Assembly: GCA_003649615.1 (NCBI GenBank)
Contig: QMSI01000004.1
Location: 1-52,857, forward strand
Origin: Thermoprotei archaeon
GTDB lineage: Archaea > Thermoproteota > Methanomethylicia > Nezhaarchaeales > B40-G2
DNA length: 52,857 bases
Reading direction: 5' to 3'
Shown: positions 1 to 7,408 of the stretch, one piece after another
How the letters are laid out: every line of letters starts with the position of its first letter
How positions within the stretch are numbered: position 1 is the stretch's first letter
Notes under the pieces: generated by a model
Told to the model about the DNA's origin: nothing
Seen by the model: the letters and a program-made list of their open reading frames with translations, nothing else
Database searches by the model: none
Made by a program: the position numbers and the translations under genes

Positions 1-163
1 AAAATAGTAATGTAGTATATAGATTTAAGATGTAAGCGGGAGCTTTTAGCGAGCCGCCTTCTACATTATCAAGTCGTACTAGACTTAATCTCTAAGCCCT
101 ATTAGTCCATCAGCATTTGCGTAGCCTTAGTTAAACACCCCTGACCTGAATCGAAGATCAACG

Positions 164-1171
164 TTACACCATGTCTCGAGAGGCTCCTAGCCTCAAATGT
201 TCCCATCCTCTGGGCTCAACGGTCCTCGTGGATCCTTCAACGTATACTTGCACCTTTCGATCCGCAACAGCTTCACCGATTCTTATCAGCTTCCCGCCCG
301 CCTTGTCCACGGCATCAGCAGCCATCGACCAGCTGTCTCGAGCTATGGTGACCAGCAGCTCAAACTCTTCGCCTCCATAGAGAGCTAGATCGACAGGGTC
401 GAGGTCAAACTCCTCAGCAAAGATCTGCGCCTCCTCAGCTATGGGGACCTCTTCCACGACGAAGCCTACACCACTTGCTCTTGAAAGTTCAAATAAGCTG
501 GCAGCTAAGCCATCGCTCGAGTCTATCGAGGCTGTAGCTACGCCTGTAGAGGCTAGGGCTAAGCCTTCCTTCAACCTAGCCTTAGGCATGGTCAACGACT
601 CCCATAAACTATCACGCAGCTTAGAGCTGCTCGGGGTAAGCTTGCGCTCATACATGAGGAGAGCTGCCGCCGTCTTCCCGAAGAGGCCTGTGACCGCTAG
701 GATATCTCCAGGCTTAGCTCCACTCCTCGACGTTAGGTTGCCTTCAACTAACCCCAACGCCGCGACGTCAACTATCACCGTGGAGGCTTCATTTGTGTCC
801 CCGCCCACAATGTAGGCATCGTACTCCCTTGCCCCCGAGTTTAACCCTCTCATAAGCTCTAAAGCCTCGTCTAAGCCAAGCTGAGGAGGCAGCCCTAGGG
901 AGGCAAGGATAGCTAAAGGCTTAGCCCCCTTGGCAGCCATGTCGCTTATACATGACACCACAGCTTTTCGTCCAGCTTGCCAATAGCTCATACCTCTAGG
1001 TACGTCGGTATCCCACACCAACATATCACAGGATAAGGCGAGGCGTACCCCCCTAATCTCCATGGCAGCCACGTCGTCATTATAGGGTAGGAGCATGCCC
1101 CCAAACTTATCCAGGGCTCTCACGAACTCCTCGATTAAGCGGCGCTCTCCAAGCTCAGACAGCTTAACCAT
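164..1171 (-). CDS. thiL: Thiamine-monophosphate kinase ThiL
   Basis: Predicted cytosolic kinase that phosphorylates thiamine monophosphate to the active cofactor thiamine diphosphate using ATP. The 335-residue protein has the usual family length. Visible family signs are an acidic metal-binding NDD near residues 31-33, a CDMLV segment near 48, GGDTNEA near 122, the KPGDILAVTG segment near 153, DSSDGL near 217 and GGEEFELLV near 265. The AIR-synthase fold is shared with PurM, SelD and HypE, but this motif set and order fit ThiL best. No other thiamine gene is nearby, so it stands alone. An AT-rich TTTTTAAG stretch lies upstream of the ATG on the minus strand and could be its promoter. The 163 bases between its stop and the window edge hold no gene that I can support. 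Confidence 0.9.
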   Translation of the reverse strand: MVKLSELGERRLIEEFVRALDKFGGMLLPYNDDVAAMEIRGVRLALSCDMLVWDTDVPRGMSYWQAGRKAVVSCISDMAAKGAKPLAILASLGLPPQLGLDEALELMRGLNSGAREYDAYIVGGDTNEASTVIVDVAALGLVEGNLTSRSGAKPGDILAVTGLFGKTAAALLMYERKLTPSSSKLRDSLWESLTMPKARLKEGLALASTGVATASIDSSDGLAASLFELSRASGVGFVVEEVPIAEEAQIFAEEFDLDPVDLALYGGEEFELLVTIARDSWSMAADAVDKAGGKLIRIGEAVADRKVQVYVEGSTRTVEPRGWEHLRLGASRDMV

Positions 1172-1273
1172 GACCTCTCGATAGTTTAAGGCTATGCTTG
1201 ACTTAAAAACCTAGTAGCTACCCATACCGCGCAGATGCTCGATGTCGACTTCACCGACCACAGATAGTGAGCT

Positions 1274-2116
1274 CTAATGTTTAACGCCCATCTTTTCTAC
1301 GAGGGCCTCAACGTCCTCCTCCGCCTTCTCTCCATGAATAGGCTTGCCTTCAAGGCAGGCCTCGAAGATCTCAGGGTCATACCTGATGAAGCCAGCAACG
1401 TTAACGCCCCTATTCCCTAAGTCCTCCATCAGCTTCAAGGCCACATTCTCCGAGGGAACCTTATTGAGGACGACGTAGATGTTCTTGATCCCCGCTTCTG
1501 CGGCAAGCCTACTCATCTCTTCAGTTATCCTTATCGACTCGAGGGAAGGCTCGGTAACGATCACCATGCTGTCTACGTTGGCTTCAACCCCTCTACCGAA
1601 ATGTTCCAGTCCAGCCTCAGTGTCTACCAGCACCACTTCATCGTCCTTTAAGCGCAGCTTGCCTAGAAACTCCCGGCTTAGAAAACCCATGGGGCAAGCA
1701 CAGCCTTCCGAGAACCTGTTTATCTTACCTATGAGTAGCAGCTTTAAGCCGTCATCCTCCACGAGGTAAGGAGGAGAAAGCTCGCTTAGCGAGACCACAT
1801 CTCGATCAAGGATGTTTACCGGAGACTTCCCTGTCGCTACGAGGAAGGTCTTCGGAGACATCTTTCGTTTCAGGCCCTGTCTCCCGCCAGCGAGCTCCAT
1901 CAAGGGTGTAGGAAGCTGTTTGAAGCCTAGCATCCAGTAGAGGCCCCTATTCGATTCATCAGCATCCACCACCAACACCTTTAGCCCCCTTTTCCTGAAA
2001 GCCTTCGCTAACAAAGCCGTGACCACGCTCTTGCCACAACCCCCCTTCCCAGACACTGCTATGCGGCCTAGCCTCACCGTTAAGCCCCCCATAGCTTCAT
2101 AGAGTTTAACCTCCAT
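1274..2116 (-). CDS. cooC: CooC-like nickel-insertion ATPase (CO dehydrogenase maturation factor family)
   Basis: A MinD/ParA-type P-loop ATPase of the CooC group, which delivers nickel to carbon monoxide dehydrogenase in the cytosol. The deviant Walker A motif GKGGCGKS lies at residues 23-30, DADESNRG follows near 51, and DTEAGLEHFGRG is in the second half. A Cys-Ala-Cys motif sits at residues 139-141, where CooC proteins carry the CxC used to bind metal at the dimer interface; this is what separates it from plain MinD or ParA. No CODH subunit gene is in the window, so the client is inferred. The first start is used; ATG at residue 9 or GTG at residue 14 are reasonable alternatives because the conserved region begins only near residue 18. 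It is divergent from the radical-SAM gene at 2218. Confidence 0.8.
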   Translation of the reverse strand: MEVKLYEAMGGLTVRLGRIAVSGKGGCGKSVVTALLAKAFRKRGLKVLVVDADESNRGLYWMLGFKQLPTPLMELAGGRQGLKRKMSPKTFLVATGKSPVNILDRDVVSLSELSPPYLVEDDGLKLLLIGKINRFSEGCACPMGFLSREFLGKLRLKDDEVVLVDTEAGLEHFGRGVEANVDSMVIVTEPSLESIRITEEMSRLAAEAGIKNIYVVLNKVPSENVALKLMEDLGNRGVNVAGFIRYDPEIFEACLEGKPIHGEKAEEDVEALVEKMGVKH

Positions 2117-2217
2117 TCCTTTAAAGCGTTACTTAACCATTACAGCGCATCACCACGGATCGAGGCAAAGTTCCATGGACAGCTTTAAATCCTCGTAGCT
2201 GCAAATAACCAGCGTAC

Positions 2218-3933
2218 ATGAAAATCGTCTTAGTAGACGGGTACAGCGATGAGCCTTCAGGTCTAGGTGTGCCGCCGTACCTAGACGTCTACGCTAGGTA
2301 TGTGGCAGGCGCAGCGTGGGAACATGACCCCTACAGCGAGGTGTTTTACTTAACCATAGATCAGGTAAGGGAAAAGCCAGATCTCTACGTTAAGACTGCT
2401 TCCAAAGCCGACCTCCTAGTTTTCCTCGCTGGAGTATGTGTGCCAGGCAAGTACCTAGGCGGGGAGCCCATCAAGCTAGCGGAGCTAAGGAGGTATCCAT
2501 TGATGGTTGAGGGGCCAGTCAAGGTGCTCGGAGGCCCAGCTGCCAAGTTCGGTATAGGGGTAGAGGGAGGGAGGGTGGCCAAGCTACCCAGTGAAGTAGC
2601 TAATAGTTTCGACCTAGTCGTTAACGGCGATATAGAAGTCGTGGTATCAGATCTGCTCAGGGAGAGATTAAACGTAGAGGCCGTGGACCCCTCTAGGGCG
2701 AGAAGGAGCTTCAAGGAAGTAGAGGGTAAAGCTGTAAGAGGAGCTAAAGTAGTTAAACAGCATCCATGCTATGGACGAAACCTCATAGTTGAGCTGGAGA
2801 CGTATCGAGGGTGTCCTAGATTCCTTGTAGGTGGATGCTCGTTTTGTATAGAGCCTCTTTACGGACCTCCTGATTTTAGGAAACCTGAAGACGTGGCAGC
2901 TGAGGTAGCAGCCCTATATTCGGAGGGCGTAGATAGGTTTAGGGTAGGTAGACAGCCTGATCTACTATGTTACATGGCCATAGGGGTAGGGGAACAAGAG
3001 TACCCTAAGCCTAACTTGAACGCCATAGAGAAGCTGTTCAGAGGTATTAGAGCGTCAGCACCTCTCCTTGAAACTCTTCACATCGACAACGTGAACCCAG
3101 GAACCATAGCGCACCACCCTGAGGAGGCTGCTGAAGCGCTTAAAATCGTGGTCAAGTACCATACGCCAGGCGACGTCGCCGCCATGGGCGTGGAGAGCGT
3201 GGACCCCAACGTGATGAAAGCTAACAACTTAAAGGTAGAGGCCGAGGAGGCATTGAGAGCTGTTGAGCTGGTCAACCGCATTGGTGCTCAGCGAGGCTAC
3301 AACGGCCTCCCACACCTCTTACCGGGCATCAACTTCGTCTACGGCTTGATCGGCGAGACCAAGGAGACCTTTGAGTTGAACCTAGAGTTCATGAAGGAAG
3401 TCCTACGCAGAAACCTACTCGTCAGGAGGATAAACCTGCGTCAGGTCATGGCCTTCCCCGGGACGAAGATGTGGGATGTAGGGGACTCTATTATTAGGAG
3501 GCATAAAGCCTTCTTCAAGGCCCATAAAACTAGGATGAGGTCGGAGGTCGATCAGCCCATGCTCATGAAACTCATGCCCCGCTGGACAATCTTGCGGGGC
3601 GCCTACACCGAGGCCTACGGTAAAGGTTTAACATACGCTAGACAACCAGGCTCTTATCCCATACTGGTATGCTGCAGGTCTAAGCTTAACCTAGGGCTCT
3701 ACTTGGACTTCGTGGTGGTCGATTATGGACATCGATCCGTGACCGCCGTCCCCTACCCCATAGACTTGAACACCGCGAATAGGAGACTCCTCGAAAGCAT
3801 ACCTGGCGTAGGTGAGCGTAGAGCCGCCAGGATCATGAGTGCAAGGCCCTTCAGAAGGTTAGATGAAGTCTTTAAGGCTTTAGAAGACCGAGAGGTGGCC
3901 GAGAATTTGGTTAGGTATGCCACCCTATCTTAA
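2218..3933 (+). CDS. COG1031-type radical SAM protein with C-terminal helix-hairpin-helix
   Basis: A 571-residue protein that I match to the uncharacterised archaeal family of radical-SAM enzymes with a C-terminal helix-hairpin-helix. The N-terminal ~190 residues look like a Rossmann-type region seen in B12-binding-like radical-SAM proteins. The likely cluster-binding cysteines are C199, C207 and C210, an unusual CX7CX2C spacing rather than CX3CX2C. The C-terminus (about 521-555) contains the double hairpin phrase IPGVGERRAARI, suggesting nucleic-acid contact. The reaction is unknown; a role in RNA or DNA modification is inference from the hairpin. A TATA-like CTTTAAAT lies about 30 bases before the ATG, so the transcript probably has almost no leader. 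It is divergent from the CooC-like gene. Confidence 0.75.
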   Translation: MKIVLVDGYSDEPSGLGVPPYLDVYARYVAGAAWEHDPYSEVFYLTIDQVREKPDLYVKTASKADLLVFLAGVCVPGKYLGGEPIKLAELRRYPLMVEGPVKVLGGPAAKFGIGVEGGRVAKLPSEVANSFDLVVNGDIEVVVSDLLRERLNVEAVDPSRARRSFKEVEGKAVRGAKVVKQHPCYGRNLIVELETYRGCPRFLVGGCSFCIEPLYGPPDFRKPEDVAAEVAALYSEGVDRFRVGRQPDLLCYMAIGVGEQEYPKPNLNAIEKLFRGIRASAPLLETLHIDNVNPGTIAHHPEEAAEALKIVVKYHTPGDVAAMGVESVDPNVMKANNLKVEAEEALRAVELVNRIGAQRGYNGLPHLLPGINFVYGLIGETKETFELNLEFMKEVLRRNLLVRRINLRQVMAFPGTKMWDVGDSIIRRHKAFFKAHKTRMRSEVDQPMLMKLMPRWTILRGAYTEAYGKGLTYARQPGSYPILVCCRSKLNLGLYLDFVVVDYGHRSVTAVPYPIDLNTANRRLLESIPGVGERRAARIMSARPFRRLDEVFKALEDREVAENLVRYATLS

Positions 3934-4021
3934 ACCTAGTAGATGGACTCTATGAGGAAAAAGCGGCGCTAAGCCTCAGCGTGATCTTACGCTACCTATC
4001 GCGGCATACCGGGGCAGTAAA

Positions 4022-4032
4022 GGTTTAAAAAA
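4022..4032 (+). promoter_or_regulatory. TATA box of the aminopropyltransferase gene
   Basis: GGTTTAAAAAA is centred 28 bases before the ATG at 4056. That is the archaeal TATA-to-start distance for a leaderless or nearly leaderless mRNA, and no strong Shine-Dalgarno sequence sits before this ATG. Confidence 0.6.
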
Positions 4033-4055
4033 CTCCGCTAGAAAACGGCGTTAAC

Positions 4056-4973
4056 ATGTCTGAGGAGACCTCCTGGCTCCACTTTACCGAGATGCAAACC
4101 CCGAACACTGCGGTATTGCATAAGGTGAAACGCGTAGTATACCGTGGGAGGACGAGGTTTCAGCAAGTCGACCTCGTGGAGACTTACGACTTCGGCTTAT
4201 GCCTCATACTGGACGGTAAGCTGCAATCCTCGGTGATGGACGAATGGATATATCACGAGGCCCTGGTCCATCCAGCAATGTTGACCCACCCTCACCCTAA
4301 AAGGGTAGTTATCATAGGGGGAGGGGAAGGGGCTACAGCCCGTGAAGTACTGAAGCATGACGCAGTCGAGGAGGTAGTCATGGTTGACTTAGACGAGGAG
4401 GTCGTAAACCTAGCCAGGAGGAAGCTTAGGGTTATGCATAGAGGAGCCTTCGATAACCCTAAGCTTAAGCTCCTCCACCAGGACGGCAGGAAGTACCTTG
4501 AGGAAGAGGAGGACACCTTTGACGTGGCCATCATCGACATCACGGACCCCCTGAGCGGAGGGCCCTCCTATCTCCTTTACACCAAGGAGTTCTACGATAT
4601 CCTAGCCGGTAAGCTAAGTGAAGATGGTGTCATGGTGACTCAGGCCACCTCGACCTGCTATAGCCGCGAATGCTTCACTTCCATAGCCAAGACCATTGCT
4701 GCTACCTTCCCCATAGCAAGGCCTTACCGTGCCTGGATCCCCTCCTTCAGCTCGGAGTGGGGTTTCGTGCTAGGCTCCAAGCACCACGACCCCGTCAAGC
4801 TGAGCGCCAGGACAATCGCTCAGAGGCTTAGAAGCAGAGGAGTAAGGAACCTCAAGTTCTACACGCCTAGGCTACACCGCTACCTCTTCTCTCTGCCTAA
4901 GTTCCTGGAGAAAGCATTAAGGACGGAGGGCAGGGTCATCAGAGACGGAGAGCCAGTTTTCATGCCGGCATAG
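4056..4973 (+). CDS. speE: Polyamine aminopropyltransferase, ACL5/thermospermine synthase-like
   Basis: Transfers the aminopropyl group of decarboxylated S-adenosylmethionine to a polyamine acceptor in the cytosol. Motifs in this 305-residue protein: DGKLQSSVMDEWIYHE near residue 51-67, the glycine-rich GGGEGATAREVLKH near 89-102, and DITDPLSGGPSYLLYTKEFY near 164-184. The wording of these motifs (DGK-QS, E-IYHE, REVLKH, the GGP-Y-LYTK-FY block) resembles plant ACL5-type thermospermine synthases more than bacterial spermidine synthases; this comparison is from memory. The acceptor could be spermidine, agmatine or another amine. A clear TATA box is 28 bases upstream. It is followed by a tRNA gene. 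Long or branched polyamines are common in thermophiles, where they stabilise nucleic acids. Confidence 0.85.
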   Translation: MSEETSWLHFTEMQTPNTAVLHKVKRVVYRGRTRFQQVDLVETYDFGLCLILDGKLQSSVMDEWIYHEALVHPAMLTHPHPKRVVIIGGGEGATAREVLKHDAVEEVVMVDLDEEVVNLARRKLRVMHRGAFDNPKLKLLHQDGRKYLEEEEDTFDVAIIDITDPLSGGPSYLLYTKEFYDILAGKLSEDGVMVTQATSTCYSRECFTSIAKTIAATFPIARPYRAWIPSFSSEWGFVLGSKHHDPVKLSARTIAQRLRSRGVRNLKFYTPRLHRYLFSLPKFLEKALRTEGRVIRDGEPVFMPA

Positions 4974-4982
4974 ACCATCAAT

Positions 4983-4991
4983 CTTATAAAA
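4983..4991 (+). promoter_or_regulatory. TATA box of tRNA-Thr
   Basis: CTTATAAAA is centred about 26 bases before the first base of the tRNA, the standard archaeal promoter spacing. Confidence 0.6.
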
Positions 4992-5012
4992 CTCATTCAA
5001 CCAGTAAAGCCT

Positions 5013-5086
5013 GCCCCGGTAGCTCAGCTCGGTAGAGCGGCAGCCTCGTAAGCTGTTGGCCGCGGGTTCAAATCCCGCCCGGGGCT
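5013..5086 (+). tRNA. tRNA-Thr(CGT)
   Basis: A complete intronless cloverleaf. The acceptor stem is GCCCCGG (5013-5019) with CCGGGGC (5079-5085) and discriminator T5086. The D-stem is GCTC/GAGC. The anticodon stem GCAGC/GCTGT encloses the loop CTCGTAA with anticodon CGT at 5047-5049, which reads the Thr codon ACG. The T-arm is GCGGG-TTCAAAT-CCCGC. The CCA end is not encoded, consistent with the cca gene at 25562. Confidence 0.95.
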
Positions 5087-5208
5087 CTTAAGTAACGTGA
5101 AGACTTACATCATCAGGGCCAAATCAAATCCAGAGGCTTCCAGTCTTCTACACCAAGGTGAAGACCTTCGATTCCACTCGCTCAAAAATAGTTTAATAGG
5201 TTAAGCTG

Positions 5209-5226
5209 CTTCAATTCGTTGAAGCC
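5209..5226 (+). other. Perfect 7-bp hairpin with TTCG tetraloop
   Basis: GCTTCAA-TTCG-TTGAAGC is a perfect stem closed by a UUCG-type tetraloop. It lies in the 219-base gap between tRNA-Thr and the nucleotidyltransferase gene. Two TATA-like stretches flank it (about 5190-5200 and 5269-5278), so it may or may not be in the mRNA leader. The function is unknown; it could be a 5' leader structure or a small RNA element. Confidence 0.35.
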
Positions 5227-5305
5227 TAAATAGCGAATACCCTGAGCGTAAGCTATTAACTTCACCTCTAAATAGAAGAGGCTGTCCCCCGTGGGGGAGG
5301 GTAGG

Positions 5306-6307
5306 ATGCACCTAGTGGGAGGCATTCTCTGTGGAGGGTTAGGGAAAAGGCTTAGACCTTTGACCGATACTGTGCCCAAAGCCCTCATCGAGCTTAAGGA
5401 TGGCTACACGGTGCTAGACCACCAGCTTTCCAAGCTTAAGTACGCGGGGATTAATAAGGTCTACTTGCTGGTAGGCCATCTCCACAATAAGATCGAGGAA
5501 AAGTATGGAAAAGAGTGGAAAGGAGTGAAGCTAGAGTACCTCGTCGAAGATAAGCCACGAGGAACCCTGTATGCGATAAATAACCTTCTCAGTTCCATGA
5601 ATGCTGGTGAAGTTGCTGTGGTAATGAATGGAGACGTGGTTAGCGACGTTAACCTAAAGGAAATGTTGATGAACTGGACGAAAGGCACCGTGTCCATGTT
5701 TATCACCCTTCTAACCTCTCCCTATGGGATAGTGGAGGCTGTCCATGACGGAAAGATAGTGTCTTTCCGCGAGAAGCCTAAATTACCATATTACATTAAC
5801 GGAGGCGTTTACATCATACCTAAGGAGCTCGAGGAACATTTCAGAACCTACCAAGAAGGCGACGTGGAAAAACTAGTGTTCCCTAAGTTGGCTCGCATGG
5901 GTTTACTTCGAGGCTACAGAGAGGACGATGTGTTTTGGCAGTCCATAGACTCCTTGAAGGACCTCGAGAACCTAAGGAGCGAGTATCGAAATCGCCACGA
6001 TACACCGTGGGGCTACGAGAAAACCTTAGTATCCACTGAGGGATACATGACGAAGACTGTATACATTATGAAGGGTTACACGACGCCGCTACACGTACAT
6101 AAGGTTAAGGATGAGACCTTACACATAGTCAAGGGAGAAGGGATAGTCACCTTAAACGGAGAGAACCTATACGTGAAGAGCGAGGACGTAATCAGGATAA
6201 AGCCAGGCACTACTCACGCCGTAACCGCCCTCGAAAACCTGTTGATGCATGAATACTCCACCCCTCATCCAGAAGATCTCTTAGAGCTCAATAACCCCTA
6301 CGCTTAG
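5306..6307 (+). CDS. Sugar-phosphate nucleotidyltransferase fused to a cupin domain
   Basis: A two-domain protein of 333 residues. Residues 1 to about 225 are a nucleotidyltransferase of the GT-A-like NTP_transferase family, with the nucleotide-binding signature GGLGKRLRPLTD near 10-21, KAL near 25 and MNGDVV near 107. Residues from about 240 to 320 form a single cupin barrel with the metal-binding pattern HVHKVKDE and a late HEYSTPHPE. Such pairs are known for mannose-1-phosphate guanylyltransferases coupled to phosphomannose isomerase-like cupins, so an NDP-sugar precursor role is likely, but the exact sugar is unclear. The ATG at 5306 is preferred over the in-frame GTG at 5291 because GGGAGGG at 5295-5301 is well placed before the ATG and homology starts at once. 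Confidence 0.8.
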   Translation: MHLVGGILCGGLGKRLRPLTDTVPKALIELKDGYTVLDHQLSKLKYAGINKVYLLVGHLHNKIEEKYGKEWKGVKLEYLVEDKPRGTLYAINNLLSSMNAGEVAVVMNGDVVSDVNLKEMLMNWTKGTVSMFITLLTSPYGIVEAVHDGKIVSFREKPKLPYYINGGVYIIPKELEEHFRTYQEGDVEKLVFPKLARMGLLRGYREDDVFWQSIDSLKDLENLRSEYRNRHDTPWGYEKTLVSTEGYMTKTVYIMKGYTTPLHVHKVKDETLHIVKGEGIVTLNGENLYVKSEDVIRIKPGTTHAVTALENLLMHEYSTPHPEDLLELNNPYA

Positions 6308-6310
6308 ATT

Positions 6311-6330
6311 GAGGCCTCAGCTTTTTTATT
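6311..6330 (+). terminator. Oligo-T terminator after the nucleotidyltransferase-cupin gene
   Basis: A palindrome GAGGCCTC (6311-6318) is followed by CTTTTTTATT just after the stop codon at 6307. Oligo-T tracts are the usual archaeal termination signal. Confidence 0.5.
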
Positions 6331-6352
6331 CTTTAGGCAGCTTGGACGTAAA

Positions 6353-6362
6353 GGTTTAAACC
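6353..6362 (+). promoter_or_regulatory. TATA box of tRNA-Leu
   Basis: GGTTTAAACC, a perfect palindrome, is centred about 28 bases before the tRNA start at 6386. Confidence 0.55.
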
Positions 6363-6385
6363 CTGAGTGGTCACGGTGTTAGCGA

Positions 6386-6508
6386 GCGGGGGTTGCCGAG
6401 CCAGGTCAATGAGCTCAACGGCTCGGCTAAAGGCGCAGCCCTGACCTAGAAAGGGGGTAAAGGCGGCTGTCCCGTAGGGGTTCGTGGGTTCAAATCCCAC
6501 CCCCCGCA
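6386..6508 (+). tRNA. tRNA-Leu(GAG) with two predicted introns (D-loop and anticodon loop)
   Basis: The acceptor GCGGGGG (6386-6392) pairs with CCCCCGC (6501-6507), discriminator A6508; the T-arm is GTGGG-TTCAAAT-CCCAC; a long class II variable arm (CCCGTAGGGG region) marks a Leu or Ser type. The anticodon stem CAGCC (6436-6440) pairs with GGCTG (6465-6469), but 24 bases lie between them instead of 7. Removing 17 bases (6445-6461, or one base earlier) gives the loop CTGAGGC with anticodon GAG, Leu. The D-arm has about 21 extra bases (about 6410-6430); removing them gives a normal archaeal Leu D-arm and an 85-base mature tRNA. The exact splice points are ambiguous. The D-loop insert can pair with the flanking exon: GCCGAGCC (6395-6402) with GGCTCGGC (6420-6427). 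Confidence 0.85.
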
Positions 6509-6532
6509 TGTGAGATTAAGGTGGTGGCTTAA

Positions 6533-7408
6533 GTGACGGTCAATAGAACCGCCTTAGGGCTTATTTCAGGAATAATCCGCATGATAAGAGCTCCAAATAG
6601 CGTCATGACAGGGCTGGCCGTGATAACAGGAATGCTGATAGCTTCTAAAGGAGCTTGGAGCCTAGAGCTCTTTAAACGGGCAGCACTAGGCTTCACGACA
6701 GGGTTCATGCTATGCGCGGCAGCCATGGCCGTAAACGACTACTATGACAGGGAGATAGACATGATAAATGAGCCTGAGAGGCCGATACCTAGCGGCCTTG
6801 TTAAGCCCAAGGAAGCAATAATAGTAGCAGCAATACTTAGTTTTCTAGGCTTGGTTTCTTCAGCTGCCATAAACATCGAGTGCTTAGCAGTAGCGGTCAT
6901 AGCCTTAGCGGTAGCAATAGGGTATGCCACCGCTGGTAAAGCGACGGGTGCTCCAGGCAATGTAATGGTTAGTTTCTGTGTATCCTTACCTTTCATCTAC
7001 GGAGGCCTAACCTTAGAGGCCTTAGACGAGGCGTTATTTGTCTTCGCTTCAATAGCTTTCCTAGCTAACATGGGCAGAGAAGTGACAAAGGGGATAGTCG
7101 ATGTGGTAGGAGACGCGGCTAGAGGAGTTAAGACCATAGCTGCCGTTTATGGACGCGTTAAAGCAGCGATATTATCAGCCATCTTTTACCTAGCAGCCGT
7201 AGCTTTAAGCATACTTCCATGGCTTATGAGGGTCGTAAGTATATACTACTTACCCGCGGTGGCCGTCAGCGACCTCGGGTTCATCAAGGCTTCCTTCGAG
7301 CTACTCAGAGACCCTTCAAGAGACACGGCGAGAAGGGTAAAGAGAGAAGGGCTTTTATGGATGCTGATAGGCTTGATAGCCTTCATCATCGGCACCAATC
7401 TTCACTAA
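6533..7408 (+). CDS. UbiA-family prenyltransferase, probable digeranylgeranylglyceryl phosphate synthase
   Basis: An integral membrane enzyme of 291 residues predicted to add the second geranylgeranyl chain to geranylgeranylglyceryl phosphate, an essential step in archaeal ether-lipid synthesis. The first Asp-rich motif NDYYDREID lies near residues 68-76, followed by N-E-RPIPSG; the second Asp-rich segment EVTKGIVDVVGD is near 184-195. About eight hydrophobic helices are visible. The start is GTG with AAGGTGGTGG upstream. It begins 24 bases after the tRNA. The 3' end overlaps the convergent trm1 gene by 54 bases. Other UbiA enzymes (heme O, menaquinone) are possible, but the archaeal context and the RPIPSG motif favour the lipid enzyme. 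Confidence 0.82.
   Translation: MTVNRTALGLISGIIRMIRAPNSVMTGLAVITGMLIASKGAWSLELFKRAALGFTTGFMLCAAAMAVNDYYDREIDMINEPERPIPSGLVKPKEAIIVAAILSFLGLVSSAAINIECLAVAVIALAVAIGYATAGKATGAPGNVMVSFCVSLPFIYGGLTLEALDEALFVFASIAFLANMGREVTKGIVDVVGDAARGVKTIAAVYGRVKAAILSAIFYLAAVALSILPWLMRVVSIYYLPAVAVSDLGFIKASFELLRDPSRDTARRVKREGLLWMLIGLIAFIIGTNLH

Noticed and set aside
6436-6469. Reading the tRNA-Leu anticodon as GAC (Val) with a canonical 37/38 intron
   Set aside because: The long variable arm is Leu/Ser type, and the general tRNA body matches archaeal tRNA-Leu; intron placement within the anticodon gives GAG and a normal loop.
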